A DNA stretch of 64,000 nt from Burkholderiaceae bacterium (GTDB lineage: Bacteria > Pseudomonadota > Gammaproteobacteria > Burkholderiales > Burkholderiaceae_E): contig JACKLP010000001.1 of assembly GCA_024235875.1 (NCBI GenBank), forward strand, positions 186,001-250,000. The letters run 5' to 3'. Of this stretch, positions 52,708-63,278 are shown piece by piece. The number at the start of each line of letters is the position of its first letter. Position 1 is the first letter of the stretch. The notes under the pieces are model-generated. The model was given only the letters and a program-made list of their open reading frames with translations. It was not told the origin of the DNA and did not search any database. The position numbers and the translations under genes are program-made.

Positions 52708-52783
52708 TGGAGCGGGAAACGAGTCTCGAACTCGCGACCTCAACCTTGGCAAGGTTGCGCTCTACCAACTGAGCTATTCCCGC
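52708..52783 (-). tRNA. tRNA-Gly (anticodon GCC)
   Basis: 76 nt including encoded CCA (52708-52710). Acceptor GCGGGAA pairs with TTCCCGC, the D arm is AGCTCAGTTGGTAGAGC, the anticodon loop TTGCCAA lies between CAACC and GGTTG, and the T arm is GCGAGTTCGAGACTCGT. It lies 86 bp downstream of pgsA, as glyW does in E. coli. Confidence 0.97.
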
Positions 52784-52868
52784 ACTTGCCTTTCAGCACA
52801 GAGGCCCCAACGAACTGAAGCACTGAACTTGGGACGCAAACTGCCGCGCCCTCAATGGCAAAGACGCG

Positions 52869-52896
52869 ATTATATCGGGTCTTTCGGATCACGCAA
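52869..52896 (-). promoter_or_regulatory. Candidate promoter of tRNA-Gly overlapping the pgsA stop
   Basis: On the minus strand TTGCGT (52891-52896), a 16 bp spacer, then TATAAT (52869-52874). The -10 overlaps the pgsA stop codon TAA and lies 86 bp before the mature tRNA 5' end. The -35 is weak (3 of 6 matches). Confidence 0.45.
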
Positions 52897-53439
52897 GTAG
52901 GGTCTCGCCCGCTGCAGGTAGTAGAGCATCGACCAGACCGTGAGCAAGGCGGCCAGCGTGATAAGCAAGGTTCCGAGCAGTCGCAGATCGACGCCCAACA
53001 GGACCCCGTCTCGCAGCAGCATCGGGATCGCGACCAGTTGGGCTGCCGTCTTGAACTTGCCGATCTTGTGCACGGCGACACTCGCCTGTTGACCGATCCG
53101 CGCCATCCACTCGCGCAATGCCGAGATCGCAACCTCGCGGCCGACGATGATCACCGCGATCACGCCCTCCATGCGCCCCAACCAGGCCAGCATGACCAGG
53201 GCTGCGCAGACCAGCAGCTTGTCGGCGACCGGATCGAGAAACGCACCGAAGGCCGTCATCTGCCCGAGGCGACGCGCCAGGTAGCCGTCGAACCAATCGG
53301 TTACCGCCGCCGCGAGAAAGACGATCGTCGCCAGGAGATTCTGGGTCTGGACCTGAACCGGTAGATAAAACACGGCGACCAGCAGCGGAATCGCCAGCAT
53401 ACGCCCCCAGGTCAGGATATTCGGAAGATTGAGCGGCAT
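52870..53439 (-). CDS. pgsA: CDP-diacylglycerol-glycerol-3-phosphate 3-phosphatidyltransferase
   Basis: 189 residues from ATG 53439; a GTG at 53451 would add four. It makes phosphatidylglycerol phosphate in the inner membrane. The CDP-alcohol phosphotransferase motif is intact: Asp51-Gly52-x2-Ala55-Arg56-x8-Gly65-x3-Asp69-x3-Asp73. About five hydrophobic helices surround it. MPLNLPNILTWGRMLAIPLL is a typical N terminus. It lies 66 bp after uvrC and is followed by tRNA-Gly, a conserved order. Confidence 0.95.
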   Translation of the reverse strand: MPLNLPNILTWGRMLAIPLLVAVFYLPVQVQTQNLLATIVFLAAAVTDWFDGYLARRLGQMTAFGAFLDPVADKLLVCAALVMLAWLGRMEGVIAVIIVGREVAISALREWMARIGQQASVAVHKIGKFKTAAQLVAIPMLLRDGVLLGVDLRLLGTLLITLAALLTVWSMLYYLQRARPYLRDPKDPI

Positions 53440-53505
53440 TGCAGGAAACACTGCGCCCTTCAGCGGGCGCCTGGGTGACAGAGTCTGCGTCCCCGAGCCG
53501 TCATC

Positions 53506-55437
53506 TCAACCGTGCAAGGCACGGTAGATGCGCTCGGCGAGCGAGCGAGAGACGCCTTCGACCGAACCGAGATCTTCGACGCTGGCCGCCATGATGCCAC
53601 GCAGACCGCCGAATCGCGCGAGCAGTCGTTGCCGGCGCTTGGCGCCGACGCCCTCGATGTCCTCGAGACGCGAACTCTGGCGGGTCTTTGCCCGCCGCGC
53701 GCGCATGCCCGTTATCGCGAACCGATGGGCCTCGTCGCGGATCTGCGCGATCAGTAGCAGCGCGGTGGACTCGCGCCCCAACTCGAGCGATGCGCGCCCG
53801 TCGGCGAACACCAGGGTTTCCAGGCCGACCTTGCGCCCTTCCCCCTTGGCGACGCCAACGAGCACTGCGGGATCGAGTCCCAGCTCCTCGAAGACGGCTC
53901 GAGCAGCAGAAACCTGACCCTTGCCGCCGTCGATCAGCACGATGTCGGGCAGTCTGGTCGCGCGCCCGCCGCTCGCGCTCTTCGACGGCCCGGAAGCATC
54001 GTCTGGGCCGTCCGGTGTCGCAGCCAGCTCACCATAGCGCCGGGTCAGGACTTGTCGCATCGCAGCGTAGTCATCGCCGCCGACGATCTCGCCGATGTTG
54101 AAGCGTCGATAAGCACCGCGCTGCATCGCGTGGTTCTCGTAGACGACGCATGAGGCCTGGGTGGCCTCGCCGGCAGTGTGGCTGATGTCGAAGCATTCGA
54201 TTCGAAGCCCGGACGGATCGATTTCCTGGCCGAGGCCCAATACGCGCATCAGTTCGCCCGTGCGCGCCTGGCTCGATCCCTCCTCGAGAAGCAGACGCGC
54301 CAGCGCAACCCGCGCGTTCTTCTGTGCCTGTTCGAGCCACCGTCGTCGATGCGACTGCGGCTGTCGGATCCACTGGACCGGATGCCCGGCCCGCGTCTCG
54401 AGGCTTCGGATCAGGTCGGGGTCGACCTGGGAGCCACCCACGATGACCGGTGGAATCTGTCCCTCGTCGTAGTGCTGAACGACGAAGGCCTCGATCAGCT
54501 CGCGTCGCCCGCTCTCGCCCTCGTCCAGGCCGCCGGCGTGGACGGGGAAATGCGGCTTGTCGCCGAGGTGGCGGCCGCCCCGCACCATGGCGAGGTTCAC
54601 GCAGGCTCTGCCGGACTGGATCGAGGCTGCGATCACGTCGACGTCGACATCGCCGCCCGCCTCCATCGACTGTTGCTCGAGCACCCTGGACAACGCACTC
54701 ATGCGGTTGCGAAAGACTGCGGCTTCCTCGTAGTGCATCGTCTCGGCTGCGGCCAGCATCTTGGCCTCGAGCTCACCCATTACGGCCTGATGCTCCCCCC
54801 GCAGAAAACGGACTGCGGCGCCGACGTCGCTCGCATAGCCCGCTTCGTCGACCGCGCCGACGCATGGGCCGGTACAGCGATCGATCTGATGCAACAGGCA
54901 GGCGCGTGTCCGATTCGAGAACACGGAGTCCTCGCAGGTACGCAACCTGAACACCTTCTGGAGGAGATGGATACTCTCGCGCACGGCCCAGGCCGACGGG
55001 AACGGCCCGAAATACTGGTGGCGCCGGTCCACTCCACCACGGTAGTAGGAGATTCGGGGAAACCGATGCCCGCTGAGCCGCAACATCGGATAGGACTTGT
55101 CGTCCCGAAACAGAATGTTGTAGCGAGGCCGCCCGGTCTTGATCAGATTGTTCTCGAGCAACAGCGCTTCGGCTTCCGATGCCGTCACCGAAGCCTCGAG
55201 CCGCGCGACGCGCTGCAGCATGTGCGCGACGCGAGGGCTTTGCTGAGTCTTCTGAAAGTACGAGCTGACCCGTCTCTTGAGGTCGCGCGCCTTGCCGACG
55301 TAGAGCAGCGAATCGTCGGCGTCGTACATCCGATAGACCCCGGGCAGTCGCGGCAACCGGCGCAGGAAGGCCTTCAGGTCGAACGCGGGTGCCGCCGAGG
55401 CGGGCGACGGGCTTGGATCGCCGGACGACTCGCTCAT
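53506..55437 (-). CDS. uvrC: Excinuclease ABC subunit C
   Basis: 643 residues from ATG 55437; the frame stays open to 56109 in the shadow of nagZ. Nuclease of nucleotide excision repair that cuts both sides of a lesion. The GIY-YIG domain (~28-110) begins LPRLPGVYRMYDADDSLLYV and GKARDLKRRVSSYF. The UVR segment (~210-250), the RNase H-like 5' nuclease with IECFDISHTAGEATQASCVV and LPDIVLIDGGKGQVSAAR, and a C-terminal helix-hairpin-helix pair follow. Its ATG overlaps the nagZ stop (ATGA). Confidence 0.96.
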   Translation of the reverse strand: MSESSGDPSPSPASAAPAFDLKAFLRRLPRLPGVYRMYDADDSLLYVGKARDLKRRVSSYFQKTQQSPRVAHMLQRVARLEASVTASEAEALLLENNLIKTGRPRYNILFRDDKSYPMLRLSGHRFPRISYYRGGVDRRHQYFGPFPSAWAVRESIHLLQKVFRLRTCEDSVFSNRTRACLLHQIDRCTGPCVGAVDEAGYASDVGAAVRFLRGEHQAVMGELEAKMLAAAETMHYEEAAVFRNRMSALSRVLEQQSMEAGGDVDVDVIAASIQSGRACVNLAMVRGGRHLGDKPHFPVHAGGLDEGESGRRELIEAFVVQHYDEGQIPPVIVGGSQVDPDLIRSLETRAGHPVQWIRQPQSHRRRWLEQAQKNARVALARLLLEEGSSQARTGELMRVLGLGQEIDPSGLRIECFDISHTAGEATQASCVVYENHAMQRGAYRRFNIGEIVGGDDYAAMRQVLTRRYGELAATPDGPDDASGPSKSASGGRATRLPDIVLIDGGKGQVSAARAVFEELGLDPAVLVGVAKGEGRKVGLETLVFADGRASLELGRESTALLLIAQIRDEAHRFAITGMRARRAKTRQSSRLEDIEGVGAKRRQRLLARFGGLRGIMAASVEDLGSVEGVSRSLAERIYRALHG

Positions 55438-56387
55438 CGTCCGCGCAGGCTTGCCAGCCGGGCCTGGAACGCAGTCGGCGCGCGCCAGCTTAGTTTGTCC
55501 AGCAGTTGATCCGCGGCATTCGGACCGCCGCAGACGATCAACAGGTCGCATCCGGCCGCCAGCGCCGCCCGGGCTCTTGCGAGAAGATCCCCGGCAACCT
55601 CGGCACCCGCCATGTTCAGGTCGTCGGAGAAGATCGCGCCAGAGAATCCGAGCGTCTCGCGCAGGATCTCCTGCAGCCAGACCCGCGAGAATCCGGCCGG
55701 CCTCGCGTCGACCTTCGGATACACGACGTGGGCCGGCATCACCGCCGTCAAGACGTCGCCGAGCCAGCCGTACGGTGCCGCGTCTCGGCTCAGGATGCGG
55801 CGCCGTCCACGCCTGTCCACGGGAAGACTCAGGTGCGAGTCGGCAGCCACATGGCCGTGCCCGGGGAAATGCTTGCCACAACACGCCATCCCGGCCAGCA
55901 GCAGTCCTTGGGCCAGGCTTCGGGCCAACATCGTGACGACCTTCGGATCGGCATGAAATGCCCGGTCGCCGATGATCTCGGAGACGCCATCGTCTAGATC
56001 CAGCACCGGCGCGAAACTCAGGTCGATGCCCACCGCCCGGAGCTCGCTGCCGATGACCCGACCGATCCGGGTCGCCTCCCGGCACGCCGCCATGGCATCG
56101 ACTTGCCATGCCCGCCCCAGCGAACCCATGGGCGGAATCACGGTGAAACCGCTACGAAACCGCTGAACCCGCCCGCCCTCGTGGTCCACGCAGATGAGCA
56201 GCGGCGCGTCCTTGAGCGAATGGATCTCGCGACAAAGGTCGGCGAGCTGCCGCTTGGAGCGATAGTTGCGCTCGAACAGGATCACGCCGCCCACCAGCGG
56301 ATGCATCAGCCGCTCGCGGGTATCGGCATCGAGTGGGCCGCCGGGGACCTCGATGATCAATGGGCCGCAACCCGCGTCACGCGCCAT
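55434..56387 (-). CDS. nagZ: Beta-N-acetylhexosaminidase (cell-wall recycling)
   Basis: 317 residues from ATG 56387. Cytoplasmic GH3 enzyme that removes GlcNAc from recycled muropeptides. KHFPGHGHVAADSHLSLPV (from 172) carries the family signature with the catalytic His, and Asp255 in FSDDLNMAGA is the nucleophile. VDHEGGRVQRFRSGFTVIPP is the other hallmark. Length and compact single-domain form fit NagZ. It overlaps acpS by 11 bases and uvrC by four. Confidence 0.95.
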   Translation of the reverse strand: MARDAGCGPLIIEVPGGPLDADTRERLMHPLVGGVILFERNYRSKRQLADLCREIHSLKDAPLLICVDHEGGRVQRFRSGFTVIPPMGSLGRAWQVDAMAACREATRIGRVIGSELRAVGIDLSFAPVLDLDDGVSEIIGDRAFHADPKVVTMLARSLAQGLLLAGMACCGKHFPGHGHVAADSHLSLPVDRRGRRRILSRDAAPYGWLGDVLTAVMPAHVVYPKVDARPAGFSRVWLQEILRETLGFSGAIFSDDLNMAGAEVAGDLLARARAALAAGCDLLIVCGGPNAADQLLDKLSWRAPTAFQARLASLRGR

Positions 56388-56799
56388 GGTCCGACTCGTC
56401 GCGGACTTCCAGAATCACGAACGCCAGCGCGCTGTCGATCTCGTCGGACACCGACACCTGCGCGACCAGAGCGCGTTCGGCGAGATAGCCGGCCAATGCC
56501 TTGCGCGCGACCGGATATGGCTTGCCCCTGCGGTCGTTCAGTATCTGCAGCGACAAAAGGGTCATCGGCCCGCGCAAACCGAGGCCAAGGGCCTTGGAGA
56601 ACGCCTCCTTCGCAGCGAATCGCTTCGCGAGATAGCGGGCCGCGTAGGCCTCGCCGTGGGTGCCTCGAGCACGTCGCCGTTCGAATTCACGCAGTTCCTC
56701 GGGGCCGAGCACCCGACGCGGAAAGCGATCACCCCAACGCGCGATCAGGGTCTGGATGCGATCGATCCGGACGATGTCGGTGCCGATGCCGTAGATCAT
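56377..56799 (-). CDS. acpS: Holo-[acyl-carrier-protein] synthase
   Basis: 140 residues from ATG 56799, whose A is the last base of the pdxJ stop (TGATG). It transfers phosphopantetheine from CoA to ACP. The N-terminal motif MIYGIGTDIVRIDRIQ has the metal-binding Asp8; the second motif RFAAKEAFSKALGLGLRGPM contains the conserved Glu and Lys. The trimeric AcpS fold and length are normal. Co-location with pdxJ is typical in proteobacteria. Confidence 0.94.
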   Translation of the reverse strand: MIYGIGTDIVRIDRIQTLIARWGDRFPRRVLGPEELREFERRRARGTHGEAYAARYLAKRFAAKEAFSKALGLGLRGPMTLLSLQILNDRRGKPYPVARKALAGYLAERALVAQVSVSDEIDSALAFVILEVRDESDHGA

Positions 56800-57569
56800 C
56801 AGTCGAGGGCCGGGCCGGCGCCGCTTCGAGCGGCTTCGCGCATCAGGCGCTTCATCTCGGAAACCGCTTCGCGCATGCCCACGAAGATCGCGCGCGAGAC
56901 GATCGCGTGCCCGATGTGAAGCTCGCGCACACCTGCGATGGCCGCCACGGGCTGGACGTTCACGTAGTTCAACGCATGCCCCGCATTGAATCTCATGCCC
57001 AGGGCGCGAACCACTGAGCCGGCGGCCGAGATCCGTGCCAACTCCGCGACGACTGGCGCGCTTTCGGCGTCCCGGCCGCGCTCGTAGAAGGCGGCCGCAT
57101 AGGGGCCGGTATGGATCTCGCACACCTGTGCACCGACGCGCGCGGCTGCCTCGACCTGGGCCGCCTCGGCATCGATGAAAACGCTGGTGACGATACCGGC
57201 ACCCGACAATCGCGCGATCACCTCGCGTATGGCGCTCTCGGCGCCGACGATATCGAGCCCGCCTTCGGTCGTGACCTCCTGGCGCCCCTCGGGCACCAGC
57301 ATCGCCATCTCGGGCTTCAGCGCGACGGCGATGTCTACCATCTCGGCGGTCGCCGCCATCTCGAGGTTCAGCTTGATGTGCGTCAGGTCGCGCAACCGAC
57401 GCACGTCCTGGTCCTGGATGTGGCGGCGATCCTCGCGCAGGTGGACCGTGATTCCATCAGCCCCGCCCAGGTGGGCCTCGACCGCGGCCCAGACCGGGTC
57501 GGGCTCGTAGGTCCGACGCGCCTGGCGCACCGTCGCCACATGGTCGATGTTCACACCCAGTTCGATCAT
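56799..57569 (-). CDS. pdxJ: Pyridoxine 5'-phosphate synthase
   Basis: 256 residues from ATG 57569. It condenses 3-amino-2-oxopropyl phosphate with deoxyxylulose 5-phosphate in vitamin B6 synthesis. The TIM barrel starts IELGVNIDHVATVRQARRT. ADGITVHLREDRRHIQDQDV and the glutamate in PEMAMLVPEGRQEVTTEGGL belong to the active site, and GMRFNAGHALNYVNV carries the phosphate-binding segment. The open frame upstream of 57569 is shadow. It follows recO by 20 bp. Confidence 0.96.
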   Translation of the reverse strand: MIELGVNIDHVATVRQARRTYEPDPVWAAVEAHLGGADGITVHLREDRRHIQDQDVRRLRDLTHIKLNLEMAATAEMVDIAVALKPEMAMLVPEGRQEVTTEGGLDIVGAESAIREVIARLSGAGIVTSVFIDAEAAQVEAAARVGAQVCEIHTGPYAAAFYERGRDAESAPVVAELARISAAGSVVRALGMRFNAGHALNYVNVQPVAAIAGVRELHIGHAIVSRAIFVGMREAVSEMKRLMREAARSGAGPALD

Positions 57570-57589
57570 CGCACCCTCCGCAGGCCCTT

Positions 57590-58327
57590 TTAGCGTCGTT
57601 GCAGGTCCATCAGGATCTGTCGCGTGCTCAGGGGCACGCCATCGAGGTGGTGCGAAAGCACCGCCCGAGTCAGATATTTTGCCTGTTGTCGCGAAGCCGC
57701 CGTATCGAATCGACCGCTGGCCAGACTGTGAAGCGTCTCGCCGCTCACGACGACGCCGCTGGCACCGGGCGAGCTGCGCTCGAATCCCTCGGAGGCTCGC
57801 CAGAGATAGTGCGCGTCGCTGCCGACAGGCTCGCCTTCGACGTCGGCGAGGAGCTCGGGCGCATAGCCGGACTCGCGCAGTAGCAACCATTCGAAGCGAC
57901 GCAGGGTATCGTCGACCGGTCCCGCCCCGGATAGCGACGCCAACGCCCGTTCATAGCCGTCGAACAGCGACGGGTGCGGGTCCTCTCGCGGTACCAGCCT
58001 CAGGATGAGTTCGTTGAGGTAGAACGCGCTGAGCAGCGCACGCCCCGAGGGGACCGTCATACCCCCCTGCCATTCGGCGCCCGTGAGGGTGCGCAGTTCA
58101 TTCTTGCCGGTGAACCGAACCCGTAGCGGCTGGAACTGGAGAAGCACCGCCCGAATCGCCGAATGCGGCCGCTTGGCACCCTTGGCCACCGCCCCGATTC
58201 GCCCGTGATGGCGAGTGAACAACTCCACGACCAGGCTCGACTCCTTGTAGGGAATCGAATGAAGCAGGAAGGCAGCTTCGTTCTCGACTCGGCCGAGCGC
58301 ACCGCTCGCCGCACGCGGCGTCGCCAT
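57590..58327 (-). CDS. recO: DNA repair protein RecO
   Basis: 245 residues from ATG 58327. It loads RecA with RecR onto SSB-coated DNA. The OB-fold N terminus (AAFLLHSIPYKESSLVVELF, then GRIGAVAKGAKRPHSAIRAV) and the helical C-terminal domain (LNELILRLVPREDPHPSLFD, then FEWLLLRESGYAPEL) match the family, and no zinc cysteines are seen, as in E. coli RecO. It starts 3 bp after the era stop. Confidence 0.93.
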   Translation of the reverse strand: MATPRAASGALGRVENEAAFLLHSIPYKESSLVVELFTRHHGRIGAVAKGAKRPHSAIRAVLLQFQPLRVRFTGKNELRTLTGAEWQGGMTVPSGRALLSAFYLNELILRLVPREDPHPSLFDGYERALASLSGAGPVDDTLRRFEWLLLRESGYAPELLADVEGEPVGSDAHYLWRASEGFERSSPGASGVVVSGETLHSLASGRFDTAASRQQAKYLTRAVLSHHLDGVPLSTRQILMDLQRR

Positions 58328-58330
58328 CGC

Positions 58331-59284
58331 CTACTCGTAGCCGTAGGCCCTGAGGCTTTGCTCGTCATCGGCCCAGCCGCTTCGAACCTTGACGAACAGC
58401 TCGAGATAGACCGGCGTGCCGAACAGCTTCTCGAGATCCTGTCGGGCCTCTGTCGAGATGCGTCGGATTCTTTCACCACGCGCGCCCAGCACGATCGGTT
58501 TATGGGAGTCCCGCTCGACATGAATGCTGGCGAACACGCGACGCAAGCGCGGCAGCTCTTCGAACTGATCGATCACCACCGTGCTCTGGTAAGGCAGCTC
58601 GTCACCGAGCAGCCGAAACAGTTTCTCGCGGATGAGCTCGCCCGCCAGGAAACGCTCGCTGCGATCGGTCAAGGCTTCCCCATCGAACATTGCGACGCCC
58701 TCGGGAAGATGGCGCGCGCATAGCTCGGCAAGCAATTCGACCTGATGTCCGGAGCGTGCGCTGATCGGAACATAGTCGTCGAACGCGCGGATCCGGCGTG
58801 CTGCCTCGACCACCGCGAACGCACGCTCCCGATTCCGGACCGCATCGACCTTGTTGATCGCCAGAAGGCAGGGCCGGCCAGCCGGAATCAGCGCCGCGAT
58901 GCGGGCATCGGCATCGGTCCAACCGGCGGCATCGACGACCAGGACAACCACATCGGCGTCATTGGCCGTCGCCAGCGCCGTACGATTGAGCACGCGGTTC
59001 AAGGGGTCGCGGTTGCGGGTCTGATAGCCGGGGCTGTCCAGCACGACCAATTGCGCGCCGGGCCGGTTGACGATTCCAGCGATGCGGTGCCGGGTCGTCT
59101 GCGCACGTTGCGACGTGATCGTCAGCTTCTGGCCGACGAGCCGGTTCAACAACGTCGACTTGCCCACGTTGGGTCGACCGACGATGGCCACGTAGCCGCA
59201 ACGGAAGGATTCGCCCGAAGCGCCTTCGTCCTGCGCGCTCGGCAACGATGGGTCCGTGTCGTCGGCACCGACGCCCGCGCTCAA
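58331..59284 (-). CDS. era: GTPase Era
   Basis: 317 residues from TTG 59284, which overlaps the rnc stop (TTGA). Binds the 3' end of 16S rRNA during 30S assembly. The GTPase domain has GRPNVGKSTLLNRLVG (G1), DSPGYQ (G3) and NKVD (G4). The C-terminal KH domain contains ASIHVERDSHKPIVLGARGE and RISTEARQDLEKLFG. An extra ~28 acidic N-terminal residues precede the usual start; the FRCGYVAIVGRPN region would begin in other Eras near residue 28. Confidence 0.95.
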   Translation of the reverse strand: MSAGVGADDTDPSLPSAQDEGASGESFRCGYVAIVGRPNVGKSTLLNRLVGQKLTITSQRAQTTRHRIAGIVNRPGAQLVVLDSPGYQTRNRDPLNRVLNRTALATANDADVVVLVVDAAGWTDADARIAALIPAGRPCLLAINKVDAVRNRERAFAVVEAARRIRAFDDYVPISARSGHQVELLAELCARHLPEGVAMFDGEALTDRSERFLAGELIREKLFRLLGDELPYQSTVVIDQFEELPRLRRVFASIHVERDSHKPIVLGARGERIRRISTEARQDLEKLFGTPVYLELFVKVRSGWADDEQSLRAYGYE

Positions 59285-60102
59285 GTCCTTCCTCCCGCAC
59301 CAGAAGGAGAAGGCGTGCCGGCGGCCGCGCGAGCGGACGTACCGGGTGCCTCACGCGATACCCGCGCGGGCTCGAGTTGGCGCGTCGCCGATTCGGCTGT
59401 CGCCGGTCGCCGCCGGCCACCGCGCCCGCCCGATCGGATCCGCGCCGACTCCAGCGCCAGCTTCGCCGCTTCCTGTTCTGCCGCCCGTCGGCTGGCGCCG
59501 CTGCCCAATACCTGAATACCGAGCTTGGGAATCGAGCACTCGACCTCGAACTCCTGCGAGTGCGCGGCGCCATGGGTGGCCACCACCGTGTAGACCGGCA
59601 AGGGCAATCGGCGCCCTTGCATCTCTTCCTGGAGCAGCGTCTTGGCATCCTTGCCGAGCGTCTTCGGATCCACCGCGACGATGATCGGGCCGTAGAGATC
59701 GCCGATGACCGCAGACACCGCCTCGAATCCACCGTCAAGAAAAATCGCGCCCAGGATCGCCTCGAGCGAATCGGCGAGGATGGACGGGCGCCGGTGTCCG
59801 CCACTCTTGCGCTCGCCGTCTCCGAGACGGAGGTGGGCACTGAGCTCGATTGCCCGCGCGACCTCGAACAGCGACTGTTGCTTGACCAGGTTGGAGCGCA
59901 GACGGGACAAATCACCCTCTGCGAGCTTCGGGAATCGCTTGAACAGCAGTGCCGCGATCACGCAGTTCAGCAGCGAATCGCCGAGGAACTCCAGACGCTC
60001 GTTGTTGGGTTGCCCGAAGCTGCGATGAGTCAGCGCCTGCGCAAGGAGCGACGCGTCTTCGAACCGATATCCGAGCCGCGTCTCGAGTACCGAAGGGTCC
60101 AT
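59281..60102 (-). CDS. rnc: Ribonuclease III
   Basis: 273 residues from ATG 60102 (MDPSVLETRLGYRFEDASLL, a good family start); a GTG at 60123 would add seven. It cleaves double-stranded RNA in rRNA precursors. The signature NERLEFLGDSLLNCVIAALL carries the catalytic acidic residues, with a second group at DSLEAILGAIFLDGG. A dsRNA-binding domain follows (~150-220). The last ~50 residues are an Arg/Ala/Gly-rich tail longer than in E. coli RNase III. It overlaps the era start. Confidence 0.95.
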   Translation of the reverse strand: MDPSVLETRLGYRFEDASLLAQALTHRSFGQPNNERLEFLGDSLLNCVIAALLFKRFPKLAEGDLSRLRSNLVKQQSLFEVARAIELSAHLRLGDGERKSGGHRRPSILADSLEAILGAIFLDGGFEAVSAVIGDLYGPIIVAVDPKTLGKDAKTLLQEEMQGRRLPLPVYTVVATHGAAHSQEFEVECSIPKLGIQVLGSGASRRAAEQEAAKLALESARIRSGGRGGRRRPATAESATRQLEPARVSREAPGTSARAAAGTPSPSGAGGRT

Positions 60103-60109
60103 CGGCCGC

Positions 60110-60487
60110 TCAGCGGCTGTCACTGCTACCCTTGAAATCGAGCATCAGGCTGGCGGGCCCGAACAGCCCGATTCGCTTCTCGTAGGCGAAGCTCACCCGC
60201 GCCTTGCCGCCAGAGCGCTCGATGACCAAGTCGCGGCCCGTGATCGAACGAATGTCCTCGACGGCCGCGCGCTTGTCGAAATCCTGCTGGATCCCGATGG
60301 CGGTGCCGCTGCCCTCCTTGGCGGCGGCAACCACTGCCTTCTGGACCGCGCGAAACTCGAGCACGGCCGGCACGACCTGGGCGCCGATCAAGCCCAGCAC
60401 GCCGAGCAAGGCCACGCCGACAATCAGTCCGAGAAGAGAAATGCCGCGCTGTTGTTCGAGCGGGCGGGAAAGTGATTCTGGCTTCAT
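60110..60487 (-). CDS. DUF4845 membrane-anchored protein
   Basis: 125 residues from ATG 60487. One N-terminal hydrophobic helix (RGISLLGLIVGVALLGVLGL) is followed by a ~85-residue soluble domain. The helix resembles a prepilin start, but the Glu5 of type IV pilins is absent. DUF4845 genes are characteristically placed between lepB and rnc in betaproteobacteria. Function unknown. It overlaps the lepB stop (ATGA) and ends 7 bp before the rnc ATG chosen here. Confidence 0.85.
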   Translation of the reverse strand: MKPESLSRPLEQQRGISLLGLIVGVALLGVLGLIGAQVVPAVLEFRAVQKAVVAAAKEGSGTAIGIQQDFDKRAAVEDIRSITGRDLVIERSGGKARVSFAYEKRIGLFGPASLMLDFKGSSDSR

Positions 60488-61376
60488 TTGAATGATCCGA
60501 TTCGCTTCAGGTCGCTGAAGTTCATCCAGACGAAGAACGCCTTGCCGACGATGTTCTCCTCGGGCACGAAGCCCCAGAAGCGGCTGTCCAGGCTGTTCTC
60601 GCGGTTGTCTCCCATCATGAAATAGTGCCCGGGAGGCACGGTGCAGGTGACACCGTCCGAATGATAGGCGCATCGTTCGCGGAAAGGATACGCCACCATG
60701 GGTGCAATCAAAGACGTTTTGTTCAATTCTGTCAATATCTTATGCTCGTTATCTCCGAGCTTTTCTAGATATCGCGACGAGTAGCTGAGCCGGTCTTCGT
60801 CGAAGAATTCGCCGTCGGCACGCAAGGGAATGTCGACGCCGTTGATCTTCAGGCGCTTGTTGCGGTACTCCACCCGGTCGCCGGGCAATCCCACCACCCG
60901 CTTGATGTAATCGATCGACGGATCACGCGGGTATCGGAATACCATCACGTCGCCGCGCGCAGGTGAGCCGACATCGATGATCTTGGTGTGGATCACGGGC
61001 AAGCGGATCCCGTAGGCGTACTTGTTCACCAGGATCAGGTCGCCGACCAAAAGGGTCGGAATCATCGATCCCGACGGAATCTTGAACGGCTCGGCCACGA
61101 AGGAACGCAACACGAACACCGCCATGATCACAGGGAACAGGCCGGCCGTGTATTCGAGCCAGACCGGCTGACGCTCGGTCGTCTCGCGCAGCGCCAGGCG
61201 CTCGGCGCGCACGGCGTCGTCGCCCTTCTCTTCGCGCAGCACGGGTGCCGTGTCGCGGTCGAACTGCTCGAGTGCGGTGCGCGTCGCCAGCAAACGCCGC
61301 GGCCGAAAGACGATGCGATCAGCGATCCAGGCCACGAAGGTCAGGACCATCAGGACGAAAAGTATCAGCGCGAAAT

Positions 61377-61380
<4 letters not shown>
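60484..61380 (-). CDS. lepB: Signal peptidase I
   Basis: 298 residues from ATG 61380. Inner-membrane protease that cleaves Sec and Tat signal peptides. Two N-terminal membrane segments (~4-24 and ~80-96) precede the catalytic Ser105 in KIPSGSMIPTLLVGD and Lys160 in SIDYIKRVVGLPGDRV. The C-terminal box GHYFMMGDNRENSLDSRFWG is typical. It overlaps lepA at one end and DUF4845 at the other, both as ATGA. Confidence 0.95.
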
Positions 61381-63170
<1,790 letters not shown>

Positions 63171-63180
63171 TGGCGGGGAA

Positions 63181-63210
63181 AAAGAAAAAACGCGCCGGCT
63201 CACGGCGCGT
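63181..63210 (-). terminator. Intrinsic terminator after mucD
   Basis: On the minus strand ACGCGCCG and CGGCGCGT (arms 63203-63210 and 63190-63197) enclose a 5 nt loop, followed by TTTTTTCTTT. It lies 68 bp after mucD and 10 bp before the lepA ATG, so lepA needs its own promoter or readthrough. Confidence 0.85.
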
Positions 63211-63278
63211 CGGCGGATTTTACCCGATGCACTCGCCCTGCGGCCGGCCCGCCGACTAGGCGCGCGGGCCGGAGGCGC

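Noticed and set aside
53440..56109. UvrC N-terminal extension through nagZ
   Set aside because: The extra 224 codons mirror nagZ in another frame; the GIY-YIG domain starts ~28 residues after ATG 55437.
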